DNA of 28,427 nucleotides. Origin: a virus. The stretch is from IMG/VR virus record IMGVR_UViG_3300006925_000099, positions 1 through 28,427 of that record. One strand, written 5' to 3'. The notes beneath the pieces were generated by a model. That model had not been told where the DNA came from. It saw only the letters and a program-made list of their open reading frames with translations, and made no database searches. Below, in pieces: positions 20,297-28,427 of this stretch. A program made the position numbers and the translations under genes. Position 1 is the first letter of the stretch, and each line of letters begins with the position of its first letter.

Positions 20297-22324
20297 ATGA
20301 CTCATATATTAAAACTGTTAAAGAATCGAACTACTGAATATACACCTTTTGAACTGGTACTGAAAAAAGAAGGTGAGCGTGCAGTTGATCAAATGGAATT
20401 CTTGGTTCGTAAAACAGATGTTTTTGCTCCAAGTGACAGGGTTGAAGTTATGTATGATTTGGTTCCTACTGAGGGTCTGTCAGCAGTTTATACGTTTCAG
20501 GGAGGAGTAAAAGACGAGAGTACCAATCAGAATCATGGAACTGCAACAAGCGTAACATTTTTAGATGAATTTCAGTATTTTGGAAAAGAGGCTGTATTCA
20601 ACGGAACGAGTTCATTCGTAACTGTGAACGATGATGATGATCTTGATTTGTCAGGACAGTTTGATATTTTAGTTTGGGCAAAATGGTCTAGTACAACTGA
20701 ACAATTCATACTTTCAAAACGCAGTAGCGGAACAAATGGATTTTCATTGTCAGTCAACGCATCATCAGCAGGTGACGTAAAATTTCAGATAGGCTCAAAT
20801 ACAGTTACGAGTTCTAGTGCAGGATTTAATGATGGTTTAAAACATCTAATAAGAATAGTTCGTAACTCTTCAAACGTTGTTACAATGTATGTAGACGATG
20901 CAAGCAAAGGAAATGTAACATCATCATATAATCCAACTGACACTAACAATTTATTGATGGGAAAAGACTATGGAGGAAGTTTTTTTGCAGGCAGTTTGCT
21001 TAGATTAAGAATATACAAAGGAGAGAATCTTTCAGACTTAAGTGCCAATCTGATTTACACAAAAATAAATCCAAGAACAGTGCTAAAGTTTGGCGGATAT
21101 GTTACAAAAATAGATTCGGATCTTACTGGAAAAAAAGTCATATGTCAGAGTTATGGTAAAATATTTGCAGAAAAAGACGTTCGTGGTGAGGCATATTCAG
21201 GAAAAACAGTGGAACATATTGTAGAAGATCTGATAACAAGCAACACATCATTTACATTTAATGACAGAGATGTTCCAACTGGTATAACTGTTGACAGTTT
21301 TACTGCTGATGGTAAATTACTTGATATAATAACAGACTTTGCAAGTTTTACAAACAGAGTATTTTATACGACTCCTGCCGAGGAATTTTTCTTTGAGCCT
21401 GTTAGTTTTAATGATACAGGTGTAGTATTTACACACGGACAAGATGCTGCATTAATCAGTGTTTCTGCCGAGGATGATAAAAAATTATGTAACAGTGTTA
21501 CTTTAATAGGTCAAGTAGAAAAGTATGATACAACAGAATCGTTTAGCGGTAACAACAACAACAAAATTTTTACTTTGACAAACACCGCAGTTTCAGTAAA
21601 GGTTAGTGTTGGTGGAACTGAAAAAGAACCTGATGGGGTTGACTATGAATTAGACACATTACAAAAACAAATAACATTTACCACTGCTCCTCCAAGTGGA
21701 ACTAATAATGTCGTAGTAGATTACCAGTATGAAAGACCATTAACAATTAAAGGTGAAAGACCTAGCAGCATAGCACAGTATGGTATTCATTCTAAACGAT
21801 TTAACCTTGACTGGATAAGCAACAGATCTGACGGTGTTAGGTTTGTACAATCATATTTAGGAAAATTTTCAGAAATAAAACAAAACATACAAATCAATTT
21901 TGGTGAGCCTGTGTTATATTTACAAGAAAATGATGTGGTAAATGCTGTAAATTCATTTCTTGGTATAAATTCAGGATATGTAATAAAATCATTAGAATGG
22001 ACTTACCCACAATTAAATACGAAATTGTCTATTGGAGAATACAGGTTTGATTACTTTGAAGACGATAAGGAAATAGTTAGAAAACTGCACGATTACGAAG
22101 CAGCAATTACCAAGCAAAAAGAGATTGAGGATTACGAGTCTCCTGAAGAAGTGCTTACTATTGGCGACACTGTAATTATGATAACTTATGATACTTTTGG
22201 AGAAACATTAAATATTACTGACGGCACTACTATAGTAGATAAAAGTGTCAACAATTACGGAAGTGGATCTTACGGATCTCAATACCCATCTCATAATACA
22301 GGAAGTGTGTATGTAAGTGGTTAG
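20297..22324 (+). CDS. Tail hub-like protein with LamG-type insertion
   Basis: 675 residues. The first about 52 and those from about 250 on resemble tail hub/Tal-type baseplate proteins (VLKKEGERAVDQMEFLVRK; VLKFGGYVTKIDSDLTGKKV; YGKIFAEKDVRGE). Residues about 53-250 form a laminin-G/concanavalin-like jellyroll: SAVYTFQGGVKDESTNQNHG, the SSFVTVNDDDDLDLSGQFDI strand, ILSKRSSGTNGFSLSV and VTMYVDDASKG. LamG domains commonly bind sugars, so this could be a receptor-contacting module. About residues 410-480 hold a small repeat-like beta domain. The C-terminus is Gly/Ser/Tyr-rich. Confidence 0.75.
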   Translation: MTHILKLLKNRTTEYTPFELVLKKEGERAVDQMEFLVRKTDVFAPSDRVEVMYDLVPTEGLSAVYTFQGGVKDESTNQNHGTATSVTFLDEFQYFGKEAVFNGTSSFVTVNDDDDLDLSGQFDILVWAKWSSTTEQFILSKRSSGTNGFSLSVNASSAGDVKFQIGSNTVTSSSAGFNDGLKHLIRIVRNSSNVVTMYVDDASKGNVTSSYNPTDTNNLLMGKDYGGSFFAGSLLRLRIYKGENLSDLSANLIYTKINPRTVLKFGGYVTKIDSDLTGKKVICQSYGKIFAEKDVRGEAYSGKTVEHIVEDLITSNTSFTFNDRDVPTGITVDSFTADGKLLDIITDFASFTNRVFYTTPAEEFFFEPVSFNDTGVVFTHGQDAALISVSAEDDKKLCNSVTLIGQVEKYDTTESFSGNNNNKIFTLTNTAVSVKVSVGGTEKEPDGVDYELDTLQKQITFTTAPPSGTNNVVVDYQYERPLTIKGERPSSIAQYGIHSKRFNLDWISNRSDGVRFVQSYLGKFSEIKQNIQINFGEPVLYLQENDVVNAVNSFLGINSGYVIKSLEWTYPQLNTKLSIGEYRFDYFEDDKEIVRKLHDYEAAITKQKEIEDYESPEEVLTIGDTVIMITYDTFGETLNITDGTTIVDKSVNNYGSGSYGSQYPSHNTGSVYVSG

Positions 22325-22778
22325 TCAGATTGTACCTCTTAATGGTCATGTAAGAGTTAGAGCATGGGAAAAACAAGAAGACGGCAGTGAAAAACAAGTT
22401 TATGATAAAACTATTAAAAATCTTGTTGTAACGACTGGAAAAGAAACAATCTTAAAACATGTCGGTAATATTGCTGGCGGTGGCTATTGTAATCAGATAG
22501 GTGTCGGTGACTCTACAACTGCTGCTAGTGCAGCCCAAACTGATTTACAGGCATCATCTAACAAGTATTGGAAAGCTATAGATGCCTCTGACAGAGTATA
22601 CCTTAGTAGCACTTTGTATGTATCAACAGATTTTGGTTATTCAGAAGGTAATTTTACATGGAATGAGTTAGGTTTAAGAGATAATAACAGTGTCATGATT
22701 GCAAGACAAATTGATTCAAGTCCATTAGTAAAAACAACATCAAAACGTGCAATAGTTGAATGGCAGTTGAGTCTTTAG
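22317..22778 (+). CDS. Tail tip/fibre-associated protein
   Basis: 153 residues, GTG start overlapping the previous gene by 8 bases with AGGAAGTG upstream. The pattern KNLVVTTGKETILKHVGN...YCNQIGVGDSTTAASAAQTDL...WNELGLRD is typical of phage proteins that sit near fibres and describe a small beta domain; their exact role is not established. The stop abuts the next ATG. Likely part of the tail tip. Confidence 0.65.
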   Translation: MVSQIVPLNGHVRVRAWEKQEDGSEKQVYDKTIKNLVVTTGKETILKHVGNIAGGGYCNQIGVGDSTTAASAAQTDLQASSNKYWKAIDASDRVYLSSTLYVSTDFGYSEGNFTWNELGLRDNNSVMIARQIDSSPLVKTTSKRAIVEWQLSL

Positions 22779-24263
22779 ATGGCAAAAATACTTATTCCTC
22801 GCAGTGACAGTATAAGTGTCAAAACTATAGAACCTAGTGATTTTGAATCATACTTTAGTAATGATTATATGAATGATTACATAGTAAGTGGTTTTACACT
22901 TACAGCAGGTACTGGATTAGCAGTAAACATATCATCAGGAACAGCTAGGGTTAAAGGCTTGTTTGCCAATAACACCACATCATCAAGCAAAGGAAGTTTA
23001 ACAGCAAGTAATACAAATTATATTTATGTAACTTTAGCAAGAGATACTAATAGTGAAGCAGAGTCTTGGAGCTTTACATCAAACATAACAGGTACAACTC
23101 CTACTGATTCATTATTCATTGGTACTGCAACTACTAACGGTTCAGGTGTAACTGCTGTTGCAGTGCCAACAGATCATAGATATCCGTTAGTAAACTCTTG
23201 GTTATTTGGAAATGGACAAGATGGAGATGCTACTCTTTCAGGTAACACTACATTAAATGAAGATAAATATTATAACGATCTTACAATTAATTCAGGAGTA
23301 AATGTAACTACTAGCAGTAGAAAAAAAATAGTATTATTTTGTAAAGGAACACTTACATTAAATGGCACAATATCAGTCAATGGCAGAGGAGGAACTGGTG
23401 GAAGTTCAAGTGGTGCAGTAGGAGGAACTGGTGGAAATTCTGGTCAATTTGATGGATGTGGATCTAATCCAACATCAGGAACTGCTGGAGCTAATGGTAG
23501 CTCTCCTAATGGTGAAGCATCAGTTGGTATAGGAGCAGCAGGCGGTTCTGGTGGTGCAGGCGGTACTGGTGGATTTGGCGGAGCACATTCATATTCTTCA
23601 GGTGGCGGTAGAAGTGGCGGAAGTGGATCAATCGGTTCTGGTGTAGTTGGAACACTTGACAAATCAATATATCATATTCTACGAGTCGCAAGTATTACAG
23701 ATATCTACGGTGGTGGCGGAGGTTGTGGCGGTACTGGTGGCGGAGGTGGCGGTGGAATCAATGGCAGAGGTACTGGAAGTTGTCAGGGTGATTATGCTGG
23801 TGACGGTGGAGATGGACTTGCTTCTAATGCTAACGGTGGAGCTGGTGCAGGAATGATTTTAATATGTGCTAAAAATATAGTTATAGGTAGTACAGGTTCA
23901 TTAACAGCTAACGGCAGTAACGGTTCTAACGCTTCAGGTACCCCACAAAACGGAGAAAACGCAAGTACCAATTCTAATAACGGTTATGGAGCTTCTGGCG
24001 GTGGCGGAGGTGGTGGCTCTGGCGGTGGCGGTGGCGGCTGCGGTGGATTTATAGGTTTATTTTATAATAGTAAAACTCAACATGCAAGTGCAACAATAAC
24101 AGTTTCTGGCGGAACAGGCGGTTCTGGTGTTAACGGTGCAGATGGAGGAACTGGATATAAACATTCAGTTGGTCTTCAACCTGCTTGGGATGGACAAGAC
24201 GGTAATAACGGTGCAACTGGTGCAACTGGTGGAGCTGGAGTTATAGTAAACATGGCGGTATAA
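22779..24263 (+). CDS. Glycine-rich receptor-binding/adhesin-like protein
   Basis: 494 residues. The N-terminal about 145 residues form a tail attachment domain (KILIPRSDSISVKTIEPSDFE). From about residue 200 long Gly-rich stretches alternate with short non-repetitive segments: about 202-292, 308-365 and 405-430, ending in a Gly/Ala/Asn-rich tail. T4-like gp38 adhesins use similar Gly-rich motifs packed as polyglycine-II helices with receptor-binding loops between them; this parallel is by composition only. Codons GGT/GGC/GGA make the stretch locally GC-richer than its surroundings. Probably the host-recognition tip. Confidence 0.7.
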   Translation: MAKILIPRSDSISVKTIEPSDFESYFSNDYMNDYIVSGFTLTAGTGLAVNISSGTARVKGLFANNTTSSSKGSLTASNTNYIYVTLARDTNSEAESWSFTSNITGTTPTDSLFIGTATTNGSGVTAVAVPTDHRYPLVNSWLFGNGQDGDATLSGNTTLNEDKYYNDLTINSGVNVTTSSRKKIVLFCKGTLTLNGTISVNGRGGTGGSSSGAVGGTGGNSGQFDGCGSNPTSGTAGANGSSPNGEASVGIGAAGGSGGAGGTGGFGGAHSYSSGGGRSGGSGSIGSGVVGTLDKSIYHILRVASITDIYGGGGGCGGTGGGGGGGINGRGTGSCQGDYAGDGGDGLASNANGGAGAGMILICAKNIVIGSTGSLTANGSNGSNASGTPQNGENASTNSNNGYGASGGGGGGGSGGGGGGCGGFIGLFYNSKTQHASATITVSGGTGGSGVNGADGGTGYKHSVGLQPAWDGQDGNNGATGATGGAGVIVNMAV

Positions 24264-24264
24264 C

Positions 24265-24280
24265 AGTAAATTTAAATAGT
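24265..24280 (+). promoter_or_regulatory. TATA element AGTAAATTTAAATAGT (copy 2)
   Basis: Identical to 14042-14057; centred about 26 bases before the ATG at 24300. Confidence 0.7.
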
Positions 24281-24299
24281 ATATGCTATAACTAATGTC

Positions 24300-24851
24300 A
24301 TGATAGAACTACACGAATCAAAAACCCCTATGGGAGTAAAATTAAATCCTGACCTAAACATCTGTATTGTAAAAGAAAATTCAGAGACAGGAGACAAGAC
24401 TTGGTATTATACTCACAATATCGTCACTAATGACGGTGATCTTTATTATGCTCAAAAAGCAGTTGGAGAGACTCCAACATCTGACTTTGGTGGAACAAGT
24501 GGAAGAATGGAACTTAGAACAGGTTCTGCAACACCAGCAAAGGGAGACACATATGCTCAAGTAGCAACTCCAGTAACAGCATCCAGAAAAGCAATAGATT
24601 CAAATTATCCTAAAACTAATGACGGTGATTCTGACAATACAGGTGCAGGAACTGACATTGTTACATGGAGAACAAGTTGGACAACTTCTGACTTTAATTC
24701 ATCAGCAATTATTGGTGGATGTATTCATGTTGGAGCAGCAAGCCCTGCAAGCGGAACAAAAGTATTGACACACTTTAGCATTACAAGCTTTGACAAAACA
24801 AGTTCCGATACTTTAAAGATATTCGTTAATCATACATTTAACGGAACATAG
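24300..24851 (+). CDS. Tail fibre-region protein, unknown function
   Basis: 183 residues, beta-rich, with NDGDLYYAQKAVGETPTSDF, GRMELRTGSATPAKGDTYAQ and YPKTNDGDSDNTGAGTDIVT. I recall this motif set from hypothetical proteins of marine tailed phages (memory, not searched). It has its own promoter within the fibre region. Possibly a fibre or fibre-cap subunit. Confidence 0.65.
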   Translation: MIELHESKTPMGVKLNPDLNICIVKENSETGDKTWYYTHNIVTNDGDLYYAQKAVGETPTSDFGGTSGRMELRTGSATPAKGDTYAQVATPVTASRKAIDSNYPKTNDGDSDNTGAGTDIVTWRTSWTTSDFNSSAIIGGCIHVGAASPASGTKVLTHFSITSFDKTSSDTLKIFVNHTFNGT

Positions 24852-24852
24852 A

Positions 24853-24975
24853 ATGAAAAAACGCCTTACAATGGGTAATCTTTTCAAACTTTTGGAAAGA
24901 ATTAATCATACTCCACAAGAAGGTTTAAATGCAAAGATACATATGAAAGAAAATGTGGTAGTTAAACTTGGCTAG
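24853..24975 (+). CDS. 40-residue peptide
   Basis: Frame beginning MKKRLTMGNLFKLLERINHT, basic and helical at the start. It begins one base after the stop of the previous gene and overlaps the next start by 8 bases, so it sits like a coupled gene. No Shine-Dalgarno. Real but unknown, or a spacer. Confidence 0.45.
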   Translation: MKKRLTMGNLFKLLERINHTPQEGLNAKIHMKENVVVKLG

Positions 24976-25912
24976 AAAAGCACTGTATAAACACGCAACT
25001 CAGGTAAATACTTCGTCTTATCCTGATGATGGTTCTTCTCCAGTAGGTTCTAATGAATGGAATGAATCACCAGATCCACAAGGAATGTTGGGTTTTACAC
25101 CAGCAACTGCAACAATAACAATAGCAAGTGGAGTAGCAACAGTAACAGATACAATTACAGTTGTTGCAGCAGAGTCAAGTACAAGTGATACTTTGGATAA
25201 ACTAGCAATAACAAATACAAGTCAATATGACTTGATTTATTTATTCGCAGATACAGGTGATACAATTACATTAACAAACACATCAAGTCCTTCAGCAGAT
25301 GGTCATATTAAGACAGTAAGTGATGCAAATGAAACATTGTCTTCAACTGTTCCAACAATTTTAATTAGAAAAGGAAATTATTGGTATGGATATGGCGGTG
25401 GTGTAGTCAATGCAGTTAGTGACATTGGAGATGTTACAATCAGTTCAATAGCAAGTGGTGAATTATTAAAATGGAACGGATCTGCATGGATTAATCAAAC
25501 TCTAGCAGAAGCAGATATTGGTAGTGCTACAGCAGTCGCAGCAAATACAGCAAAGGTTACAAATGCTACTCACTCAGGTGAAGTAACAGGTAGTGGTGCA
25601 TTAACCATAGCAGATAACGTAGTTGATGAAGCAAACTTAAAAGTTTCTAATGCTCCTACTAACGGTTATATGCTAACTGCACAGTCAGGAGATACAGGTG
25701 GATTAACTTGGGCTAGTGCTGGTGGTGGTGCTACAGTAGTTCATACATTTTCAAATAATACTACTACAACTTATACAGGTACAGCTTCATCATTCGGAAC
25801 TGTTGGAGCTGGTGATCGTGACATTTATATTAAAAAGATAGATGCTAATAATGAAGGTGTCTTTACTAAAATTTGGAAAAACGGATCTGCTGTCGAAGTA
25901 CAAATCGCTTGA
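24968..25912 (+). CDS. Tail fibre shaft protein
   Basis: 314 residues, Ser/Thr/Ala-rich and beta-rich. The segment AVAANTAKVTNATHSGEVTGSGALTIADNVVDEANLKVSN (split here at about residues 193-232) and the following APTNGYMLTAQSGDTGGLTW are familiar building blocks of phage tail fibres, probably trimeric shaft. TTG start at 24968 is inferred from frame and overlap; a later start cannot be excluded. The C-terminal strand-rich part (about 255-314) could be the fibre's distal domain. Confidence 0.7.
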   Translation: MARKALYKHATQVNTSSYPDDGSSPVGSNEWNESPDPQGMLGFTPATATITIASGVATVTDTITVVAAESSTSDTLDKLAITNTSQYDLIYLFADTGDTITLTNTSSPSADGHIKTVSDANETLSSTVPTILIRKGNYWYGYGGGVVNAVSDIGDVTISSIASGELLKWNGSAWINQTLAEADIGSATAVAANTAKVTNATHSGEVTGSGALTIADNVVDEANLKVSNAPTNGYMLTAQSGDTGGLTWASAGGGATVVHTFSNNTTTTYTGTASSFGTVGAGDRDIYIKKIDANNEGVFTKIWKNGSAVEVQIA

Positions 25913-25921
25913 GGTTTTAAG

Positions 25922-26809
25922 TTGGCGATAACTTATCACGCAGGTAGAAGGATTCAAGGATTGTCATACGACAACGCTTTAAACACAGCAACATTTGAAG
26001 ATGATTTTTCAGGTGCAGATAATTGGACAGATGATGGCGATGATGTTGTAGTCAATACAGGAACTGATGTATTAGATTGGGCTTCTATCGCTGACGGTAA
26101 TGATGATTTATGTTACAAAGATTTGACTTCTGTCAGTGATTCAAAATGGGTTGCAGAGTTTGACATTACATTTGACAACCTTACATCTAGCTCAAGTAAC
26201 GGATCATATCTTGCAATATACTTGGATTCTCTCACTACACCAATAAACACAACAGGACATGACGGTTTAGGAATTGTATATGAGTTAGATAATTCTATAA
26301 CAAATAAAGCTTCTATTGGTGCATTTGCCATTGACAATAAAAATCCCTATGACGGTATGAAGTTCAACTCTGGAACAGGTGCAAGGTCAGTATTTACTGA
26401 AACAGCACAGGCAAGTGAAACACAATATGTTAGAATGATAAGAGATGGAGCTACATTTACTGTTGAAATTTACTCGGATTCAACTAGACAAACATTGGTA
26501 GAATCAGAATCAGTTGATTCAAACAATGGTGGAACTGTAAGTGGACTAAGATATTTTAAAATTGCAACAGGCAGGGATAACACAAATAGTCAAACGTTTA
26601 ACGGAACAATCGATAATGTCAAATTTTACAATGGAGTTTCATCAGTAAACAAACCAACTAATGTCCAAGTAGGAAGCAGATTCGAGGAAACCGATACAAG
26701 AAAAATTTACTATCGTGACGATATTGACTTTAAGGAACTAGACGGTGCAGATGCAGTAAACTACAGAAAAGATACATGGTATGAACAACTTACAGGAGAA
26801 ACACCATAA
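25922..26809 (+). CDS. Fibre protein with lectin-like jellyroll
   Basis: 295 residues. TTG start with GAGG upstream. A jellyroll-like region (about 25-230) begins FEDDFSGADNWTDDGDD and has strands WVAEFDITFDNL and LRYFKIATGRDN; it looks like a concanavalin/LamG-type domain. The last about 55 residues (NVQVGSRFEETDTRKIYYRD...WYEQLTGE) are a small module often found at the end of phage fibre proteins. The FSG...W motif near the start recurs in the next three genes. Translation of the next gene is coupled (TAATG). Confidence 0.7.
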   Translation: MAITYHAGRRIQGLSYDNALNTATFEDDFSGADNWTDDGDDVVVNTGTDVLDWASIADGNDDLCYKDLTSVSDSKWVAEFDITFDNLTSSSSNGSYLAIYLDSLTTPINTTGHDGLGIVYELDNSITNKASIGAFAIDNKNPYDGMKFNSGTGARSVFTETAQASETQYVRMIRDGATFTVEIYSDSTRQTLVESESVDSNNGGTVSGLRYFKIATGRDNTNSQTFNGTIDNVKFYNGVSSVNKPTNVQVGSRFEETDTRKIYYRDDIDFKELDGADAVNYRKDTWYEQLTGETP

Positions 26810-27357
26810 TGGCTTACAAACAGCATTTCATAGAGTGGTTTAGTGGTAAGCAACTTCCTAGCTATTGGACACAAGTTGGTGCAGGTTCTAATAGTATGGT
26901 AAATGAAGCAGATGGGGGAGTTGAAGTTGTTGCTTCTAGTGCTGAGGGATTTATATCATTTAATAATATAAAACCATTCTCGTCAACTGCTTCTGTATTA
27001 ATAGGTGTTAGTCAAAGAGTTACAAGTAATGGACATAGAATAGGATTTCTAAGTTCTAATACTATTGATAATTTAAATGATGCATATATGCAAGATTGGT
27101 CAACTAATACATATAAGCTACTTAGAACAGGAGATGGTTCTGCTAGCTCAGATATGAATACAACAGTTGCAGTAGATACATCTTTTCATACTTACAAATT
27201 AGAAATGACATCATCTGCAATAAAATTAAATGTTGGTGGTACACTTGAAGCCGATAAAACATCTAATCGACCTGTTTCATCAGCAAACTTACAACCATTT
27301 ACAGGCGGATATAGTAATACATCAAGAACTAGATATATGGAGTGCTATAACACATGA
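26809..27357 (+). CDS. Fibre/lectin-like paralogue A
   Basis: 182 residues. Begins KQHFIEWFSGKQLPSYWTQV and has NEADGGVEV, a central jellyroll and the ending LQPFTGGYSNTSRTRYMECYNT. The same beginning and ending occur in the two genes that follow, so these are tandem duplicates. AGGAGAAA lies upstream of ATG, and the stop overlaps the next ATG (ATGA). Likely a carbohydrate-binding fibre subunit. Confidence 0.7.
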   Translation: MAYKQHFIEWFSGKQLPSYWTQVGAGSNSMVNEADGGVEVVASSAEGFISFNNIKPFSSTASVLIGVSQRVTSNGHRIGFLSSNTIDNLNDAYMQDWSTNTYKLLRTGDGSASSDMNTTVAVDTSFHTYKLEMTSSAIKLNVGGTLEADKTSNRPVSSANLQPFTGGYSNTSRTRYMECYNT

Positions 27358-27986
27358 CCAAATCAATATACGACCAACTAAACGCAAGTGGCACAGTAGC
27401 CAAGCAACGAGTAGTTGAAACATTTAGTGGAGATGCACTAGATACTGACAGATGGAATCTTGCCCATAGTATAGGTAATGACAGCAATTCGCCAAACGGT
27501 ATGTCAGATTCGGTTGACGGTGGTTGGTATTTAACAACACATAGTTCAAATTCATCATATTACTCAATATTAAATTTCAATGGAAAAAGACAATACAATC
27601 CAATATCATCAGCATGGATAGCAGTAACTAGAAATCATACGACAACTAATACTGCTCACTATGCAGGGTTGCATGAGAACTCTTATTTTATGATTTCAGC
27701 ATCAGGAAATGAAACAAAATATCGATTAAGCACAAGAAATGACACAGAGGGTACAGGCAATACAGATACAAGTATTAATTCAGATACTAACTGGCATACT
27801 TGGAAAGGAGAAACTGACGGAACAACTGTAACATTACATGGAGATGGTGTTCTTGAAGCAAGCCGAACAGGATATATACCGTAAACTGCCACAGGAACTT
27901 TAGAACCATTCTTCCAAGTATATTCCACAAGTGGAGGAACTGCCAAAACATCATCAATAAGATACATGGAGTGTTATAATACATAA
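27354..27986 (+). pseudogene. Fibre/lectin-like paralogue B with in-frame TAA
   Basis: The frame starts MTKSIYDQLNASGTVAKQRV, carries FSGDALDTDRWNL and is related to its neighbours. After 176 residues it meets TAA at 27882-27884, yet the same frame continues with TATGTLEPFFQVYSTSGGTA and ends SIRYMECYNT at 27986, matching the end of paralogue A (LQPF...RYMECYNT). The full gene would have about 210 codons. A point mutation, a sequencing error or stop read-through could explain it. No start codon suits the C-terminal piece. If the stop is real, the product lacks about 33 residues of its conserved end. Confidence 0.7.
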
Positions 27987-28427
27987 TGGCTTTCCCATCT
28001 ATCTATGAAATGTTTGCACCCTTGACTACCGTTAGGAAGCAACACTTTTGGGAATACTTTAGTGGTGCTACGTTAAACAGTAGATGGACAACTACAGTAG
28101 GTGGATCTTCTATAATTATGAATGATGAAGCAGATGGTGGATTGAAATTATACACTACGTCAACTGGAACAAATTCAAATTTTACAATGAATTTTAATAA
28201 TAAAAGACAATTTGATGATAATGCAAGTGTATGTATTTTTACAGTTAATGCAGATGTTCAACAAGCAAGTACGACAAATTGGTTCTTACAGGTAGGTCTA
28301 GGTCATACAGTTGGAAACACAGGACATTGGCTTAGTGCTAAATCTGCACAATCATATTTGAGGTTACAAACATCACAATCAGAAAGTTCTACTTATTCTG
28401 CTGATACAACTGTTGCAAATTCTCCAG
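27986..28427 (+). CDS. Fibre/lectin-like paralogue C (partial)
   Basis: Open from the ATG at 27986 (overlapping the previous TAA) to the window end: 147 codons, incomplete. Starts MAFPSIYEMFAPLTTVRKQH, then FWEYFSGATLNSRWTTTVGG and NDEADGGLKLYTT, matching paralogues A and B. GGAG lies before the start. Third member of the tandem fibre array; the end lies outside the window. Confidence 0.7.
   Translation, partial: MAFPSIYEMFAPLTTVRKQHFWEYFSGATLNSRWTTTVGGSSIIMNDEADGGLKLYTTSTGTNSNFTMNFNNKRQFDDNASVCIFTVNADVQQASTTNWFLQVGLGHTVGNTGHWLSAKSAQSYLRLQTSQSESSTYSADTTVANSP

Noticed and set aside
23647-23856. Alternative-frame rightward reading in the Gly-rich gene
   Set aside because: Val/Glu/Ala repeats arise from shifted GGT/GGC codons; no start signal.
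27683-27984. Leftward frames opposite fibre paralogue B
   Set aside because: No promoter or ribosome site; the forward frame shows clear homology to its neighbours.

Overview
The window is part of the genome of a tailed, siphovirus-like virus (Caudoviricetes, HK97-type head and long flexible tail). Its host is most probably an archaeon of the Nitrososphaerota (ammonia-oxidising 'Thaumarchaeota'). The archaeal reading rests on the sequence. About 19 TATA-box promoters (TTTATATA or ATTTAAATA type) lie 24-29 bases before a start codon, so those mRNAs would be leaderless. Genes inside operons instead use Shine-Dalgarno sites and overlapping stop/start codons. There is a swarm of tiny zinc-ribbon proteins, two of them of a CxxxC...CxxC...CPCCG type that I recall from Nitrososphaerota genomes. 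The DNA is AT-rich.

Layout. 1-346: non-coding, very AT-rich, with direct repeats. 347-4085: a leftward early/accessory block of small, tightly coupled genes. Most are Cys/His-rich putative zinc proteins; one is a small NPPY-type adenine methyltransferase-like protein. A structured non-coding stretch (about 3712-3848) interrupts the block. 4159-6855: rightward portal protein (with zinc-ribbon insertions) and two small genes. 6827-7460: two leftward genes of unknown function. 7507-8369: small zinc-ribbon and membrane proteins. 8434-11705: capsid module (prohead protease, scaffold-like protein, major capsid protein). 11734-13174: a leftward moron-like block with two zinc proteins and a signal-peptide exported protein. 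13348-17374: two small beta-rich virion proteins, head-tail connector, neck/terminator proteins, tail tube, and tail assembly chaperone with an apparent -1 frameshift product. 17395-19713: tape measure. 19713-28427: distal tail and fibres, with a hub-like protein carrying a LamG-like insertion, a Gly-rich adhesin-like protein, fibre proteins, and three tandem related fibre/lectin-like genes. The second of these has an in-frame stop and the third runs off the window.

The gene order portal, protease, scaffold, capsid, connectors, tail tube, chaperone G/GT, tape measure, hub, fibres is that of lambda/HK97-like viruses, and most virion assignments rest on order plus motifs. No large terminase, replication protein, integrase, lysin or tRNA was recognised; these presumably lie outside the window.

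Most notable observations: a canonical C_CCT_TTA slippery heptamer joining two tail-chaperone frames; one palindromic TATA box placed exactly between two divergent leaderless genes; an identical 16-bp promoter element at identical spacing before two virion genes; a nested set of inverted repeats with its own TATA box (candidate RNA); the TAA inside a fibre gene; and zinc ribbons inside the portal protein.
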